Source: Desulfosporosinus sp. OT
Lineage (GTDB): Bacteria; Bacillota; Desulfitobacteriia; Desulfitobacteriales; Desulfitobacteriaceae
Direction of reading: 5' to 3'
DNA: 64,000 bases
Assembly: GCF_000224515.1 (NCBI RefSeq)
Contig: NZ_AGAF01000278.1
Location: forward strand, 40,975-104,974
Part shown: positions 42,866 through 52,462 of the stretch, piece by piece
Layout of the letters: each line of letters begins with the position of its first letter
How positions within the stretch are numbered: the first letter of the stretch is position 1
Translations under genes and position numbers: made by a program
The notes under the pieces: generated by a model
What the model saw: the letters and a program-made list of their open reading frames with translations, nothing else
Databases searched by the model: none
What the model was told of the DNA's origin: nothing

Positions 42866-43328
42866 CCTTAGGCGTTTCTTTTCCGCTCTAGCAATCAATC
42901 CGCGCGAAAAGCACGGCTTTGTAATGGGATTATGCACTTGTGTCGTATTGGTTGGACCTTCACTGGGGCCGATCATTTACGGATTAATCTTACAATTTTT
43001 CAGTTGGCGCGCGTTATTCATCATGCTTATTCCAATGGTACTAATTTGCATTGTCAGCGGTGCTGTTTATCTGAGAGGTACAATAGAAATAACAAAACCT
43101 AAAATTGATTATCTATCTACCATACTGTCATCAATTGGTTTTGCACTTATTGTATATGGAATGAGCAGAATAGGTTCGAACTTCAATGCGCTGATTACTG
43201 CTCTGGTCTTTGCAATAGGAATATTTGCGTTGGTATTATTAGTTGCCCTTTTCTTCATCTATAACAAACTTGTAGGATATTCACGTAGCGTCCCTATGAA
43301 CTGGAAGCAATTCCCACATATGAAGTGA
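42866..43328 (+). pseudogene. fragment of an EmrB/QacA-type MFS transporter
   Basis: The open frame reads SALAINPREKHGFVMGLCTC then VVLVGPSLGPIIYGLILQFF and SWRALFIMLIP, the segment around the fifth membrane span of DHA2 drug transporters. The N-terminal spans are missing and the frame ends abruptly in an unrelated tail (PMNWKQFPHMK). About 130 of the usual 480 residues remain. Confidence 0.75.
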
Positions 43329-43424
43329 GTAGTGTTTGATTTGATAACAAAAGGTGAGAAATAATGGCTACAAAGATTCTGTCATTCAGATTAATAAGCT
43401 GTCAATCAATGTCAACAAAATAAG

Positions 43425-43448
43425 AAGGAGCCTCATCTGAAGCCCCTT
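43425..43448 (-). terminator. terminator of the peptide ABC operon
   Basis: On the minus strand AAGGGGCTTC pairs with GAGGCTCCTT (two G-T pairs) around AGAT, followed by CTTATTTTG, 8 bases after the last gene of the operon. Confidence 0.65.
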
Positions 43449-43455
43449 GAATTTA

Positions 43456-44424
43456 TTATTCAAATAAATGACAGGCAACCCAATGGTTTGGAGAAACCTC
43501 TTTCAGCTCTGGTGAATTTAGTTGGCAAGGCTCAAACTCCTTAAAACAACGTGAACAGAAACGGCAGCCTGCGGGCGGATTAATCGGACTGGGCACGTCG
43601 CCCTTTAAAATTATGCGTTCTTTTTTCTTCTCCGGATTAATGATTGGAATAGCGGAGAGCAGAGCTTGAGTGTAAGGGTGCAGGGGGTTGGCGTAAAGCT
43701 CCTTTTTCGGCGCTATTTCCACCAGCTTGCCCAGATACATGACACCTACCCGGTCGCTAATGTGTTTCACTACGTTTAAACCATGGGCAATAAAGAGGTA
43801 CGTAAGGCCAAACTCTGCTTTTAAATCATCCAGCAGATTTAAGACCTGGGCCTGAATGGAAACATCCAGAGCGGAAACCGGTTCATCACAAACAATTAGC
43901 TTGGGCTCCACCGCGAGTGCTCGAGCAATACCTACACGCTGCCGCTGGCCGCCGGAAAACTCATGCGGATAACGATTGCGCTGGTGCCGGGCTAAGCCCA
44001 CACAGTTTAAAAGATAAATAACTCGCTCTTCTACTTCACTCATTGGCAGCAAATGATTAATGATAATTGGTTCAGCGATGATATCGCCAACCGTCATTCT
44101 GGGGTTTAACGAGGCATACGGATCCTGAAAAATCATCTGGATATCCTTGCAATAGGAACGTCGCTGCTTTTCATTAAGAACAGTCAGTTCTTTTCCTGCG
44201 AAAAATATTTTTCCGTTCGTTGGACTGTAAAGATTGACCAGTATTTTGCCCAGAGTTGTTTTTCCACAGCCGGATTCACCAACCAAACCAAAGGCCTCCC
44301 CTTTGGCAATGGAAAAGGACACTTCATCCACAGCTTTTAAAATGGAAACAGGCTTACCGAACCAATCAGTCTCCATGGTAAAATGTTTGGAAAGGTCTTG
44401 AACCTTCATCAAAACTTCGTTCAT
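43456..44424 (-). CDS. peptide ABC transporter ATPase (DppF/OppF type)
   Basis: A 322-residue ATPase with Walker A GESGCGKTT, signature FSGGQRQRVGIARAL, Walker B LIVCDEPVSALD and the oligopeptide-type C-terminal cysteine motif (CRFCSRCFKEFEPCQLNSPE), which binds an iron-sulfur cluster in some members. Its ATG overlaps the stop of the partner ATPase gene by 4 bases, so the two are coupled. It is the last gene of the dpp-like operon. Confidence 0.92.
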   Translation of the reverse strand: MNEVLMKVQDLSKHFTMETDWFGKPVSILKAVDEVSFSIAKGEAFGLVGESGCGKTTLGKILVNLYSPTNGKIFFAGKELTVLNEKQRRSYCKDIQMIFQDPYASLNPRMTVGDIIAEPIIINHLLPMSEVEERVIYLLNCVGLARHQRNRYPHEFSGGQRQRVGIARALAVEPKLIVCDEPVSALDVSIQAQVLNLLDDLKAEFGLTYLFIAHGLNVVKHISDRVGVMYLGKLVEIAPKKELYANPLHPYTQALLSAIPIINPEKKKERIILKGDVPSPINPPAGCRFCSRCFKEFEPCQLNSPELKEVSPNHWVACHLFE

Positions 44425-45407
44425 TTAGTGCTCAATTCTCCTTCCGAGGCTTTATCATACAGAAAGCAGCGCACCTTATGCCCATCAATCTCTTGAAGCT
44501 CCGGCATATCTTTAGTACAGCGTTCCAGGCAACTGTCACAGCGGTCAGAAAAAGGACACCCTGGCGGCATATGCAAAGGGTTGGGAACCATACCCTTGAT
44601 CATATATAAACGTTGATCACTGTCATCATCGATTTGAGGAATGGATCGCATCAAACCCACTGTATAAGGATGCAGAGGCTGCGCAAACAGGCTCTTCACA
44701 TCGGCTTCCTCCACAATTTTGCCGCAGTACATCACGATGACACGGTCCGCTGCTTCGGAAACCACACCTAAATCGTGGGTGATCAGCAAAACAGCCATAT
44801 GAAATTTCTCCCTCATCCGATAAAGCAGCTCCAGAATTTGAGCCTGAATTGTTACGTCAAGTGCCGTAGTCGGTTCGTCGGCAATCAACAGTTCGGGCTC
44901 GCAGGAAAGTGCCATAGCGGTCATAACCCGCTGACGCATGCCGCCGCTCATCTGGTGAGGATAGTCGTAAGCACGTTCGGCTGGGGAAGGTATGCCCACC
45001 GTATCCAGCATTTCGATAGTACGCGCTAGGGCATCTTTTTTAGAAATCTTCATATGGGTCATGATATTTTCCATGATCTGATCTTTAATACGCCAAACCG
45101 GATTTAAAGAAGTCATCGGTTCTTGAAAGATCATGGAAATTTTGTTGCCCCGGATTTTTTGCAGTTCTTTTTGGCTCATCTTAAGCAAATTCTGAGAGTT
45201 AAACAAAATTTCTCCGCCGACAATCCTGCCCGGGTTTTGTAATAGTCCCATTATGGAAAGGGATGTTACGCTTTTTCCAGAGCCAGATTCGCCAACAATG
45301 GCCAGAATCTCGCCCTTATCTATGCTAAAACTGATATCATCGACTGCCCTAACAGTACCACGTTTCAGTTTAAATTCCGTTCTCAAATTCTTCACTTCCA
45401 GTAACAT
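44421..45407 (-). CDS. peptide ABC transporter ATPase (DppD/OppD type)
   Basis: A ~328-residue ATPase, Walker A GESGSGKSV, signature MSGGMRQRVMTAMAL, Walker B LLIADEPTTALD, and the cysteine-rich C-terminal motif CPFSDRCDSCLERC. I place the start at ATG 45407 (MLLEVKNLRTEF) behind GGCGGTG; the frame also allows GTG 45416. It pairs with the DppF-type ATPase to drive the permease. Confidence 0.92.
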   Translation of the reverse strand: MLLEVKNLRTEFKLKRGTVRAVDDISFSIDKGEILAIVGESGSGKSVTSLSIMGLLQNPGRIVGGEILFNSQNLLKMSQKELQKIRGNKISMIFQEPMTSLNPVWRIKDQIMENIMTHMKISKKDALARTIEMLDTVGIPSPAERAYDYPHQMSGGMRQRVMTAMALSCEPELLIADEPTTALDVTIQAQILELLYRMREKFHMAVLLITHDLGVVSEAADRVIVMYCGKIVEEADVKSLFAQPLHPYTVGLMRSIPQIDDDSDQRLYMIKGMVPNPLHMPPGCPFSDRCDSCLERCTKDMPELQEIDGHKVRCFLYDKASEGELSTK

Positions 45408-45421
45408 CCTATTCACCGCCC

Positions 45422-46354
45422 TTATTTTATTCTGGATTTCGGATCGAGTGCATCTCGGAGTCCGTCGCCAAGCAGGTTAAATGCCAAGACAATGATCGTG
45501 ATGGCAATACCCGGGAAGATCAGTGTGTAGGGTGCTGTGAAAATAAACCCCCTGGCCCTGCCCAGCATATCACCCCACTCGGCATACGGCGGTTGAACGC
45601 CCAATCCCAAAAAGCCGAGTGCCGCAGTATCCAGCACGGCTGTGGAGATACCTAGAGTGGCTCGAACGACAATCAGGGAAATGATATTCGGCAAAATGTG
45701 CTTGAAAATAATACGACTATCCCTATTGCCGATGACCTTCGCCGCTTGAACGTAGTCATTTTCTTTGACGGAAAGAATACTGCCGCGCACAATGCGCGCA
45801 TACTCTGGAATCGACACCAAACCAATAGCGATAACCGCTTTGTCTAGTCCCTTGCCCAGCGCCGCCATAAAAGCGATGGCAAGTAAAATGGACGGAATGG
45901 CCAGCATCATATCCATGATCCTCATAATGAGCGCATCCGTCCTGCCGCCGCGGTACCCAGCAATGGCACCTAACATAACGCCGATGGAAAGCGAGATCGC
46001 CACAGCCGCAACTCCCACAAACAAGGAGATCTTTGTACCGTCAAGAATTCTGCTGAACATGTCCCTGCCCAGTTGATCCGTTCCAAACCAGTGCTCGGCA
46101 TTCGGCCAGATAAAGCTTTGGGTCATGTCGGAATAATTGGGGTCATACGGCAAAATCTGTTTGCCTAACAATTCGCTCCCCCATACGACCAAGGCAATCA
46201 GGGCTAGCAACCCGATGATAAACAGGCCAACGACAGCAGCCTTGTTCTGTTTAAGAGTTTCCCACATTTCTTTTAGCTGCGATTCCGGTTTTTCCACATA
46301 GTCTGCAGCCTGTATCAGATTCTCATCTGAATTCGAACTATAACCTTTTTCCAT
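45422..46354 (-). CDS. peptide ABC transporter permease (DppC type)
   Basis: A 310-residue membrane protein with six spans. An N-terminal cytoplasmic segment precedes the first span (KQNKAAVVGLFIIGLLALIA). The EAA loop reads YVQAAKVIGNRDSRIIFKHI, and the family end GDGLRDALDPKSRIK is present. ATG 46354 follows GAGGGG. Together with DppB it forms the transmembrane channel. Confidence 0.92.
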   Translation of the reverse strand: MEKGYSSNSDENLIQAADYVEKPESQLKEMWETLKQNKAAVVGLFIIGLLALIALVVWGSELLGKQILPYDPNYSDMTQSFIWPNAEHWFGTDQLGRDMFSRILDGTKISLFVGVAAVAISLSIGVMLGAIAGYRGGRTDALIMRIMDMMLAIPSILLAIAFMAALGKGLDKAVIAIGLVSIPEYARIVRGSILSVKENDYVQAAKVIGNRDSRIIFKHILPNIISLIVVRATLGISTAVLDTAALGFLGLGVQPPYAEWGDMLGRARGFIFTAPYTLIFPGIAITIIVLAFNLLGDGLRDALDPKSRIK

Positions 46355-46359
46355 ACAAG

Positions 46360-47376
46360 CTACCCCTCTTTTTTAGAATATTTAATACGCGGATCAAGGA
46401 ATGCATAGATCACATCGACAATTAAATTTACAAGTACGAAAACAAAAGCGATGAGCAATACAACCCCCTGGACCACAGGAAAGTCCGACTTTAAAATACA
46501 GGCCACGGTATAAGCACCGATCCCTGGCCAAGAGAACACCGTTTCAGTCAACACGGCACCGCCAAGTAGGCTGCCGAGCTGGAGCCCAATAACCGTGACA
46601 ATAGGAATCAATCCGTTGCGCAGGGCATGCTTGCCAATCACCTTACCTTCTGAAATTCCTTTAGCTCTAGCAGTGCGGATATAATCCTGCTGCAAGGTTT
46701 CCAACATACTCGAACGAGTCATCCTAGTAATGATGGCCATGGAATACATCGCTAGGGCACACGCCGGTAGAACCAAATGCCGCAAAGCATCTATAAAGGC
46801 GTCCATATCACCTGCGATCAGGCTGTCAACCAGATAAAACCCAGTAACATGCCCGGGCTGCAACAGCGGATTGATTCTGCCGCTGGAGGGAAGCCAATGC
46901 AATGTACCCGAAAAGAAAATAATCAGCAAAATACCCAGCCAGAAAATTGGCATGGAAACACCGACTAGGGCCAATAACATACCAGCATTATCGAAAATCG
47001 AGTTCTTTTTTACCGCAGAAACCACACCAATCAGGATACCGAAAAGGGAAGCAAGAATTATGGAAACCATAGCCAGCTCAATCGTAGCTGGAAAGCGGGA
47101 GAAAATCTCTTTAATAACGGGCATTTTGGTATAAAATGAAGTACCCAGATCACCAGTCAAGGCGCCTGAAATAAAATGAAAATATTGCAAGAAGATCGGG
47201 TCGTTTAGTCCGTTAGCCTGTCGCCACGCCTCGACGGATATCTGCGTCGCGTGTTGGCCCAAAACAATCGGAGCAGGATCCGGTGAAAACACGCGCATGA
47301 TGAGAAACACAATAATCGAAACCCCAATCAATACGGGAATTAACATCAAGATTCGTTTAATGATATATTTGAGCAT
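46360..47376 (-). CDS. peptide ABC transporter permease (DppB type)
   Basis: A ~338-residue membrane protein. The most likely start is ATG 47376 (MLKYIIKRILMLIPVLIGVS), the standard DppB opening, with GAAAGG upstream; a longer TTG-started frame to 47403 is less likely. The EAA loop DYIRTARAKGISEGKVIGKH and the C-terminal FLDPRIKY are intact. The gene is preceded by the broken binding-protein gene, so the transporter may depend on a binding protein encoded elsewhere. Confidence 0.92.
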   Translation of the reverse strand: MLKYIIKRILMLIPVLIGVSIIVFLIMRVFSPDPAPIVLGQHATQISVEAWRQANGLNDPIFLQYFHFISGALTGDLGTSFYTKMPVIKEIFSRFPATIELAMVSIILASLFGILIGVVSAVKKNSIFDNAGMLLALVGVSMPIFWLGILLIIFFSGTLHWLPSSGRINPLLQPGHVTGFYLVDSLIAGDMDAFIDALRHLVLPACALAMYSMAIITRMTRSSMLETLQQDYIRTARAKGISEGKVIGKHALRNGLIPIVTVIGLQLGSLLGGAVLTETVFSWPGIGAYTVACILKSDFPVVQGVVLLIAFVFVLVNLIVDVIYAFLDPRIKYSKKEG

Positions 47377-47409
47377 CTGCAACAACCTTTCAACAAAAAA
47401 CAAAACCGG

Positions 47410-47430
47410 GAACCGGTTTGAAACCGGTTC
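47410..47430. repeat. 10-bp palindrome between binding-protein remnant and DppB gene
   Basis: GAACCGGTTT-G-AAACCGGTTC. In many Opp/Dpp operons a hairpin after the binding-protein gene sets the ratio of binding protein to permease; that is the likely role here. Confidence 0.6.
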
Positions 47431-47464
47431 TCGGCAGCCTAATTTTAATAAGCAAACTCAAAGT

Positions 47465-48271
47465 TTAGTCTTTAGATACACCAGCAAACGGCGTAACAGC
47501 CGTCATGTGAAAATAGAAATCGTGGATATTCGGTCTGTAGGCACAAAGGGTCTCTGCGTGGGAAATCGGTAGCCATGCAGCATCGGCTGCGGCAATCTTC
47601 TCCAACTGGGTGTAGATTGCATTGCGTTCAGCACCGGCAGGAGTTTCCACACCCTTGGCGATTAACTTGTTAAATTCAGGATTTTTATAGAGGGCAACAT
47701 TCATTGTGGGGTCTTCGTGGGCTAATAGATACATAAAGTTATCCGGATCTCCGTTATCTCCAATCCAGCCATAGAAGCAGATATCATAATCGCCTGCTTT
47801 TAATTTTTGCTTATAAGTAGTCCAGTCAAAAGCGTCGATGGTGGCGGTAACGCCAACTTTAGAAAAATAGCCTTGCATGGCTTCGGCAAGTGCCTGTCCA
47901 TTTGCGGAATTATACGGTCTCGGGTTGGTATAGGTGATTATGTGGACGGAAGTCAAGCCAGCAGCCTTGATCGTCTTGGCAGCAGCCTCTGCATCATAGG
48001 AAGCTTGAGCGATACTCTTGTCATAGCCTTCCATAAAGGTTGGTAAAACGGACGTTGCAGGTGCGGAGTAACCTTGATACAGGCTCTTAACCAGTTCCGG
48101 AACATTAACAGCCTGAGAAAGAGCTACCCGGAGCTTGGCATCGTTAAAAGGTTTTCTGGAGGTGTTGTAAGCCATATAATTGATATTCATTCCTGGGGCT
48201 TGAAATATTTTATTGCCAGCATCAGTGATCTGCTTGACCACCGTGGCATCAATACCATCGATCATATCAGC
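47465..48271 (-). pseudogene. C-terminal half of a peptide-binding protein gene (dppA-like), split by inversion
   Basis: The minus strand encodes ADMIDGIDATVVKQITDAGN, then NYMAYNTSRKPFNDAKLRVA, ending ATVTPFAGVSKD: the second lobe of a family 5 extracellular solute-binding protein. The missing first lobe lies next to it on the opposite strand (48272-48890). The residues at the two broken ends (NNGE and ADMIDG) fit together as one protein. Without signal peptide and first lobe it cannot work. Confidence 0.85.
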
Positions 48272-48896
48272 GTGCAGAGCCGAGAGGACTGGATCCGGCG
48301 CTGGTTGACGACGGTGAGTCGGCTAAAGTAGTAATCAACATTTATGAAGACTTTTGAAGTACAATAAAGATTCCACAAAGGTGGAGCCATGCCTGGCTAA
48401 AACATGGGATGTGAGCCCGGACGGTCTTACTTATACTTTTCATCTGCAGGAGGGCGTGAAATTCCAGGATGGCACCGATTTTAATGCCGATGCTGTGAAA
48501 TTTAACATTGACCGTCAGCTGCCGCCGCAGGTGACGGAAGACATGACCTACGCATCGTTCGTTTATGGCTCCGTGAAAGATGTCCAGGTTGTGGATAAGA
48601 ATACCGTTAAAATGAATTTGAACGCTCCTAGCACGCCATTCCTCAATAATCTTGCAATGGTTTTTGCTGCCCCTATAGTAAGTCCCAAGGCTTTGCAGGA
48701 CAATAAGAACAATGTGAACCAGACACCGGTTGGTACCGGACCGTATAAATTTGTAAAATGGGCGAAGGACGAAAATATTGTTTTAGTCCGCAATGATGAA
48801 TACTGGGGAACTAAGGCCCTCACCAAGAATGTGATCTTTAAATTTATTAAAGACAACTCCGCTCGCGTAGTAGCCCTGAACAACGGCGAAAAATAA
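48272..48896 (+). pseudogene. N-terminal lobe of the same binding protein, inverted and frameshifted
   Basis: The plus strand encodes LDPALVDDGESAKVVINIYE, then after a one-base deletion near 48346 LLKYNKDSTKVEPCLAKTWD, and runs to KDNSARVVALNNGE before a stop three codons on. This is the first lobe of a family 5 solute-binding protein, lacking the signal peptide. It is head-to-head with its own C-terminal half, the signature of an inversion inside the gene, with loss of the 5' end. Confidence 0.85.
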
Positions 48897-49028
48897 TTCT
48901 TTCATACCTTATCACTTTGTGCGTTTTCCTTGAATAAATTGCAGATATCGTTAACTTACTTTTCTCATTGCTGCCTGCTGCGAATGCATGGTATAGTATT
49001 TTAGTAGTAAACTGGAAGGATGAAGCAC

Positions 49029-49928
49029 ATGTTCAACAATATTCTAGACACCATTGGACATACTCCTCTAGTCAGAATCAACAGGTTAAACCCCAAACCA
49101 CATATTCCACTGTACGCCAAGCTGGAGAGTTTTAACCCGACTGGAAGTATCAAAGACCGTATTGCTTTAAAAATGATTGAGCAGGCAGAAGAAAGCGGCA
49201 ATCTAACTCGAGATAAAATATTAATTGAGCCTACCTCCGGTAATACGGGGATTGGCCTGGCTATGACAGGCGCAGTAAAAGGGTATGCCGTCGAAATTGT
49301 CATGAGCGAGTCGGTTTCCATTGAACGTCGTAAAATGATTGAGGCTTTTGGAGCAAAGATAATCCTGACGGAGGCTTCCCTGGGAACCGACGGAGCCATT
49401 AGGAAAGCTAAAGAGCTTTGCCTCAGCCATCCAGGCAAATACTTTATGCCAAACCAGTTTTCCAATGAATACAACAAACTGGCCCATTATTTTACTACAG
49501 CGAATGAGATCTGGGAGGATACCCAGGGAAAAGTCACCCATTTTATCTCCGCACTTGGTACATCAGGGACCATCATGGGAGTAGGAATGGGGCTAAAAAG
49601 TAGAAATCCTGCTATCCAGATAGTTGAAGCCCATCCTGTCCGAGGCCATTACATTCAAGGACTCAAAAACATGGAGGAGGCAATAGTCCCAGAAATCTAC
49701 GATCCTACAAAGATTGACCGGACAGTAATGATTGAATCTGAAGCTGCTTTTTCAATGGCCAGAGCCATTGTTTTACAGGAAGGCATCTTTGTCGGCATGA
49801 GCAGCGGGGCCGCCATGCTTGCCGCACTGGAATGCATCAAAGATATGAAGGAAGGCTTTGTGGTCGTGCTGTTCTCTGACGGGGGTGAAAAATACCTGAG
49901 CACAAATTTATTCAATTCACCAGTCTGA
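49029..49928 (+). CDS. cysK: cysteine synthase (O-acetylserine sulfhydrylase)
   Basis: CysK makes cysteine from O-acetylserine and sulfide with pyridoxal phosphate. The PLP lysine lies in NPTGSIKDRIALKMIEQA, the substrate loop is PTSGNTGIGLAMTG, and the phosphate-binding loop is SALGTSGTIMGVG. About 299 residues, normal for the family. I prefer ATG 49029, which has GGAAGG at 9 bases; ATG 49020 overlaps that site. A promoter (TTGCTG, 18 bases, TATAGT) lies upstream. It stands alone, with a strong terminator after it. Confidence 0.9.
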   Translation: MFNNILDTIGHTPLVRINRLNPKPHIPLYAKLESFNPTGSIKDRIALKMIEQAEESGNLTRDKILIEPTSGNTGIGLAMTGAVKGYAVEIVMSESVSIERRKMIEAFGAKIILTEASLGTDGAIRKAKELCLSHPGKYFMPNQFSNEYNKLAHYFTTANEIWEDTQGKVTHFISALGTSGTIMGVGMGLKSRNPAIQIVEAHPVRGHYIQGLKNMEEAIVPEIYDPTKIDRTVMIESEAAFSMARAIVLQEGIFVGMSSGAAMLAALECIKDMKEGFVVVLFSDGGEKYLSTNLFNSPV

Positions 49929-50068
49929 TACAATTCCAGCTTCGGAGTTCCTTATTTACATAGTGGTTTACATACTGGAATAACTTAAATGAAATCATTA
50001 ACCAGGATTTGTAAAATTAGGCTCTCCAAAGAATAAAACAATATAGAATTTTGTCATTTAAAAAGCAC

Positions 50069-50117
50069 CTCCCTACGATGTATCTAACTATTGATACAAT
50101 CGTAGGGAGATATTTTT
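50069..50117 (+). terminator. intrinsic terminator, cysK side
   Basis: CTCCCTACGATGTATC pairs with GATACAATCGTAGGGAG (one bulge), followed by ATATTTTT on the plus strand; with A residues on the other side it may also serve the convergent sodA gene. Confidence 0.85.
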
Positions 50118-50152
50118 AGCACCTCTTTAAGTTTAATTAATACTCAACTCTA

Positions 50153-50767
50153 TTACCAGCTAACGTTCATCAAACTCGCGCTATCTTCAAATCGTTGGAG
50201 AACATCCTCCCAGTTTACCAAGTTCCACCATGCCTCGACCCACTTTACTCGCTCGTTTTGATATTTGAGGTAATAAGCATGTTCCCAGACATCGACAATT
50301 AAGAGTGGAATAACTCCCCATTGGGTAAGGTTCTGGTGTTTTTCAGCTTGTAAAACTTCTAACTCTTTAAAGAATGGGCTCCAAACTAATAAGGTCCAGC
50401 CAGATCCTTCAACAGCCACTGCAGCGGCAGTAAACTGTTTCTTGAAATTATTAAAAGAACCAAAGTCTTCAATGATGCGTTCAGCTAAGCTCCCTTTAGG
50501 AGTACTACTACCTCCAGGACGCATATTCTCCCAAAAGAGGGTGTGCAGTAAGTGTCCTGATCCATGAAAAGCCAATTCGTGTTCCCAATGCTTAATTAGG
50601 GCGAAATCCCCTTTATCTCTAGCTTCTGCGAGTCTTGCTTCAGTCACATTCAAACTGTCCACATAAGCCTTATGATGGGTATCATGGTGGATTCTTACTG
50701 TAGCCTCATAGTAATATGGTTCTAATGCATTATAGGCGTAAGGCAACTCCGGTAATTTAAATGACAA
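50153..50767 (-). CDS. sodA: Fe/Mn superoxide dismutase
   Basis: A 204-residue superoxide dismutase: HHDTHHKAYVDSLN with the first metal His, FHGSGHLLHTLFWENM with the second, and DVWEHAYYLKYQN with the metal Asp and His. Iron and manganese forms cannot be separated reliably from sequence. Start TTG 50767 behind AAGGAGG. The leader shares a terminator and the motif ACACACTATGT with the leader of the hybrid kinase at 58328, so both may answer to one regulator. Related oxidative-stress genes (broken peroxiredoxin, WrbA) lie at 58-60 kb. Confidence 0.95.
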   Translation of the reverse strand: MSFKLPELPYAYNALEPYYYEATVRIHHDTHHKAYVDSLNVTEARLAEARDKGDFALIKHWEHELAFHGSGHLLHTLFWENMRPGGSSTPKGSLAERIIEDFGSFNNFKKQFTAAAVAVEGSGWTLLVWSPFFKELEVLQAEKHQNLTQWGVIPLLIVDVWEHAYYLKYQNERVKWVEAWWNLVNWEDVLQRFEDSASLMNVSW

Positions 50768-50884
50768 CTTAATCGCCTCCTTTTATTAAGAGCTTATTTA
50801 CAAATAAAATATGTTATTGTGGGGTATATGAAACACACTATGTTTTATCCCGTTGAAAAGTATTGCTTACCCTCTTTATAAAAG

Positions 50885-50940
50885 GATAACAAAAAAAAAT
50901 GCCATTATTATGACATTTTTCTTGTATTTAAAATCTATTC
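50885..50940. repeat. duplicated terminator block, copy 1
   Basis: About 55 bases matching 58491-58547: GATAACA, A run, TGCCATTATTATGACATTTT, TCTTG, ATTTRA. On the minus strand AATGTCAT-AATA-ATGGCATT plus nine T residues ends the regulator gene. About 45 bases further on lies ACACACTATGT (50833-50843), as in copy 2. Confidence 0.65.
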
Positions 50941-50963
50941 TTTAAACTAGAAAAGGCTATTCC

Positions 50964-51644
50964 TTAGCAAGGCTTCACTCCGAGCTTGTAGCCTACTCCA
51001 TGTATTGTTCTGATGTAATAGGGATTAGAAACATCCGGCTCAATCTTTTCTCGAAGGCGTTTTACCAGCGAAGTTACGACTGAGGCACTTCCGTAATAGT
51101 CCGGATCCCATATTTGGCTAAGGAGTTGTTCTCTAGTAAAGACCTGATCTGGGCGATTAGACAGTAACCAGAGAAGTTCGTATTCCTTGGGAGTTAGATC
51201 AACCTCCTGGCCTCCAACCTCGGTAACTCTACTAATAGGATCAATGGTTAGCCCTGGGAGTTTCACGATATTTCGCCCCGTTTCTGGTTGACCCTGTTCT
51301 TGAACCCGACGCAATACCGCTTTTATTCGTAAAACAAGTTCTGTGCTATCAAACGGCTTAGTGATATAGTCATCACACCCCAAGATAAGTCCAGAAATCT
51401 TATCCTCATAATTTTCCTTAGCCGTTAAAATGATGATGGGGAGATTACTTTCTTTTCTTATTTTACGACAAACTTCAAATCCATCCATCCCAGGCATCAT
51501 GATATCGAGCAACAGTAGATCTGGCTTGTAGTTATCGCATTCTTTTATAACCTCCGTACCTTGTCCAACGTCTTTTACGCTATAACCTTCCCGAGTCAAT
51601 AAGATCTGCAAAAATTGCCGAATACTGACATCATCTTCAGCCAC
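50964..51644 (-). CDS. OmpR-family response regulator
   Basis: A receiver (DLLLLDIMMPGMDGFEVCRK, with the phospho-Asp) and a winged-helix DNA-binding domain (LTPKEYELLWLLSNRPDQVF ... YIRTIHGVGYKLG). The first standard start is GTG 51644, but this drops the first beta strand of the receiver (KIVV). The frame is open upstream and the only ribosome binding site (GGAGG) fits an ATC codon at 51660-51662, so the real protein probably begins there. It overlaps the end of the kinase gene, with which it should be cotranslated. Confidence 0.85.
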   Translation of the reverse strand: MAEDDVSIRQFLQILLTREGYSVKDVGQGTEVIKECDNYKPDLLLLDIMMPGMDGFEVCRKIRKESNLPIIILTAKENYEDKISGLILGCDDYITKPFDSTELVLRIKAVLRRVQEQGQPETGRNIVKLPGLTIDPISRVTEVGGQEVDLTPKEYELLWLLSNRPDQVFTREQLLSQIWDPDYYGSASVVTSLVKRLREKIEPDVSNPYYIRTIHGVGYKLGVKPC

Positions 51645-52462
51645 TACAATTTTTGTTTCGATGAATAACTACCTCCTTCTCCCAGAACACCAAATACTGC
51701 TGAAAAACAGAATTTACTTCCTATTCCTTCCATGCTATCAACCTCTATATCTCCACCCATCAATTTAACCAGTCGATTCGAAATTGTAAGCCCTGTGCCT
51801 CCCAATTCCCTTATTTTGGTCTCATCAGGTTGACTAAATCCTTTAACTAGTTTAACAAGCTTATCCTGAGGAATTCCAACACCTGTATCTGATACAATGA
51901 ATTGTAAACATACCCTACTTTCAACTATCTCTTTAAGATCAACTTTTACAGTCACTTCACCATGATTCGTGAATCTTACGCTATTACCAATTAAATTGGA
52001 AAGAACCTGCTTTAACCTTACCGAATCTCCGATGAGATTTTTTGGTATTCTCTGATCCATACTATTAAACCTTACATTGATATTCTTTTGTTTTGCAACA
52101 ACCTGAAACATATTAACCACTTCATCTAGTGTTGCGCGAATATCAAATGAAACTTGTTCCAAATCAACTTTACCTGCTTGGATTTTAGAATAGTCCAGAA
52201 TATCATTTAACACTTTCAAAAGTAATTTAGTGGACGACTTTACGATGGTTAGATAGTCCCGTTGTTCTTCTGTTACTTCTGTCATAAGAGTTAAATCAGT
52301 CATACTAATGATTCTAGTCATGTACGTACGGATTTCATGGCTCTTATTTTCGAGAAGTTGAGTATTTGCCTCATTACTGCTTTCAACCTCTCCATTCGCT
52401 TTGAACACTGGTTTCTCTAAGCAAATCCGTTCTGTAATCTCTTTTCCCATAGGACGAATCAC
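51644..52462 (-). CDS. histidine kinase without sensor domain
   Basis: A 272-residue kinase consisting of a dimerisation domain and an ATPase domain only. The phospho-His lies in LLENKSHEIRTYMTRIISMT; most relatives have P where Y stands here. ATP motifs are LKQVLSNLIGNSVRFT, VSDTGVGIP and LGGTGLTISNRLVKLMGG, slightly degenerate (GLGL became GLTI). It resembles the core cut out of a hybrid kinase and may take signals from the two hybrid kinases encoded upstream on the same strand. Confidence 0.85.
   Translation of the reverse strand: MIRPMGKEITERICLEKPVFKANGEVESSNEANTQLLENKSHEIRTYMTRIISMTDLTLMTEVTEEQRDYLTIVKSSTKLLLKVLNDILDYSKIQAGKVDLEQVSFDIRATLDEVVNMFQVVAKQKNINVRFNSMDQRIPKNLIGDSVRLKQVLSNLIGNSVRFTNHGEVTVKVDLKEIVESRVCLQFIVSDTGVGIPQDKLVKLVKGFSQPDETKIRELGGTGLTISNRLVKLMGGDIEVDSMEGIGSKFCFSAVFGVLGEGGSYSSKQKL

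Noticed and set aside
49001-49477. 158-codon minus-strand frame opposite cysK
   Set aside because: Shadow of a highly conserved gene; no recognisable protein and no ribosome site.
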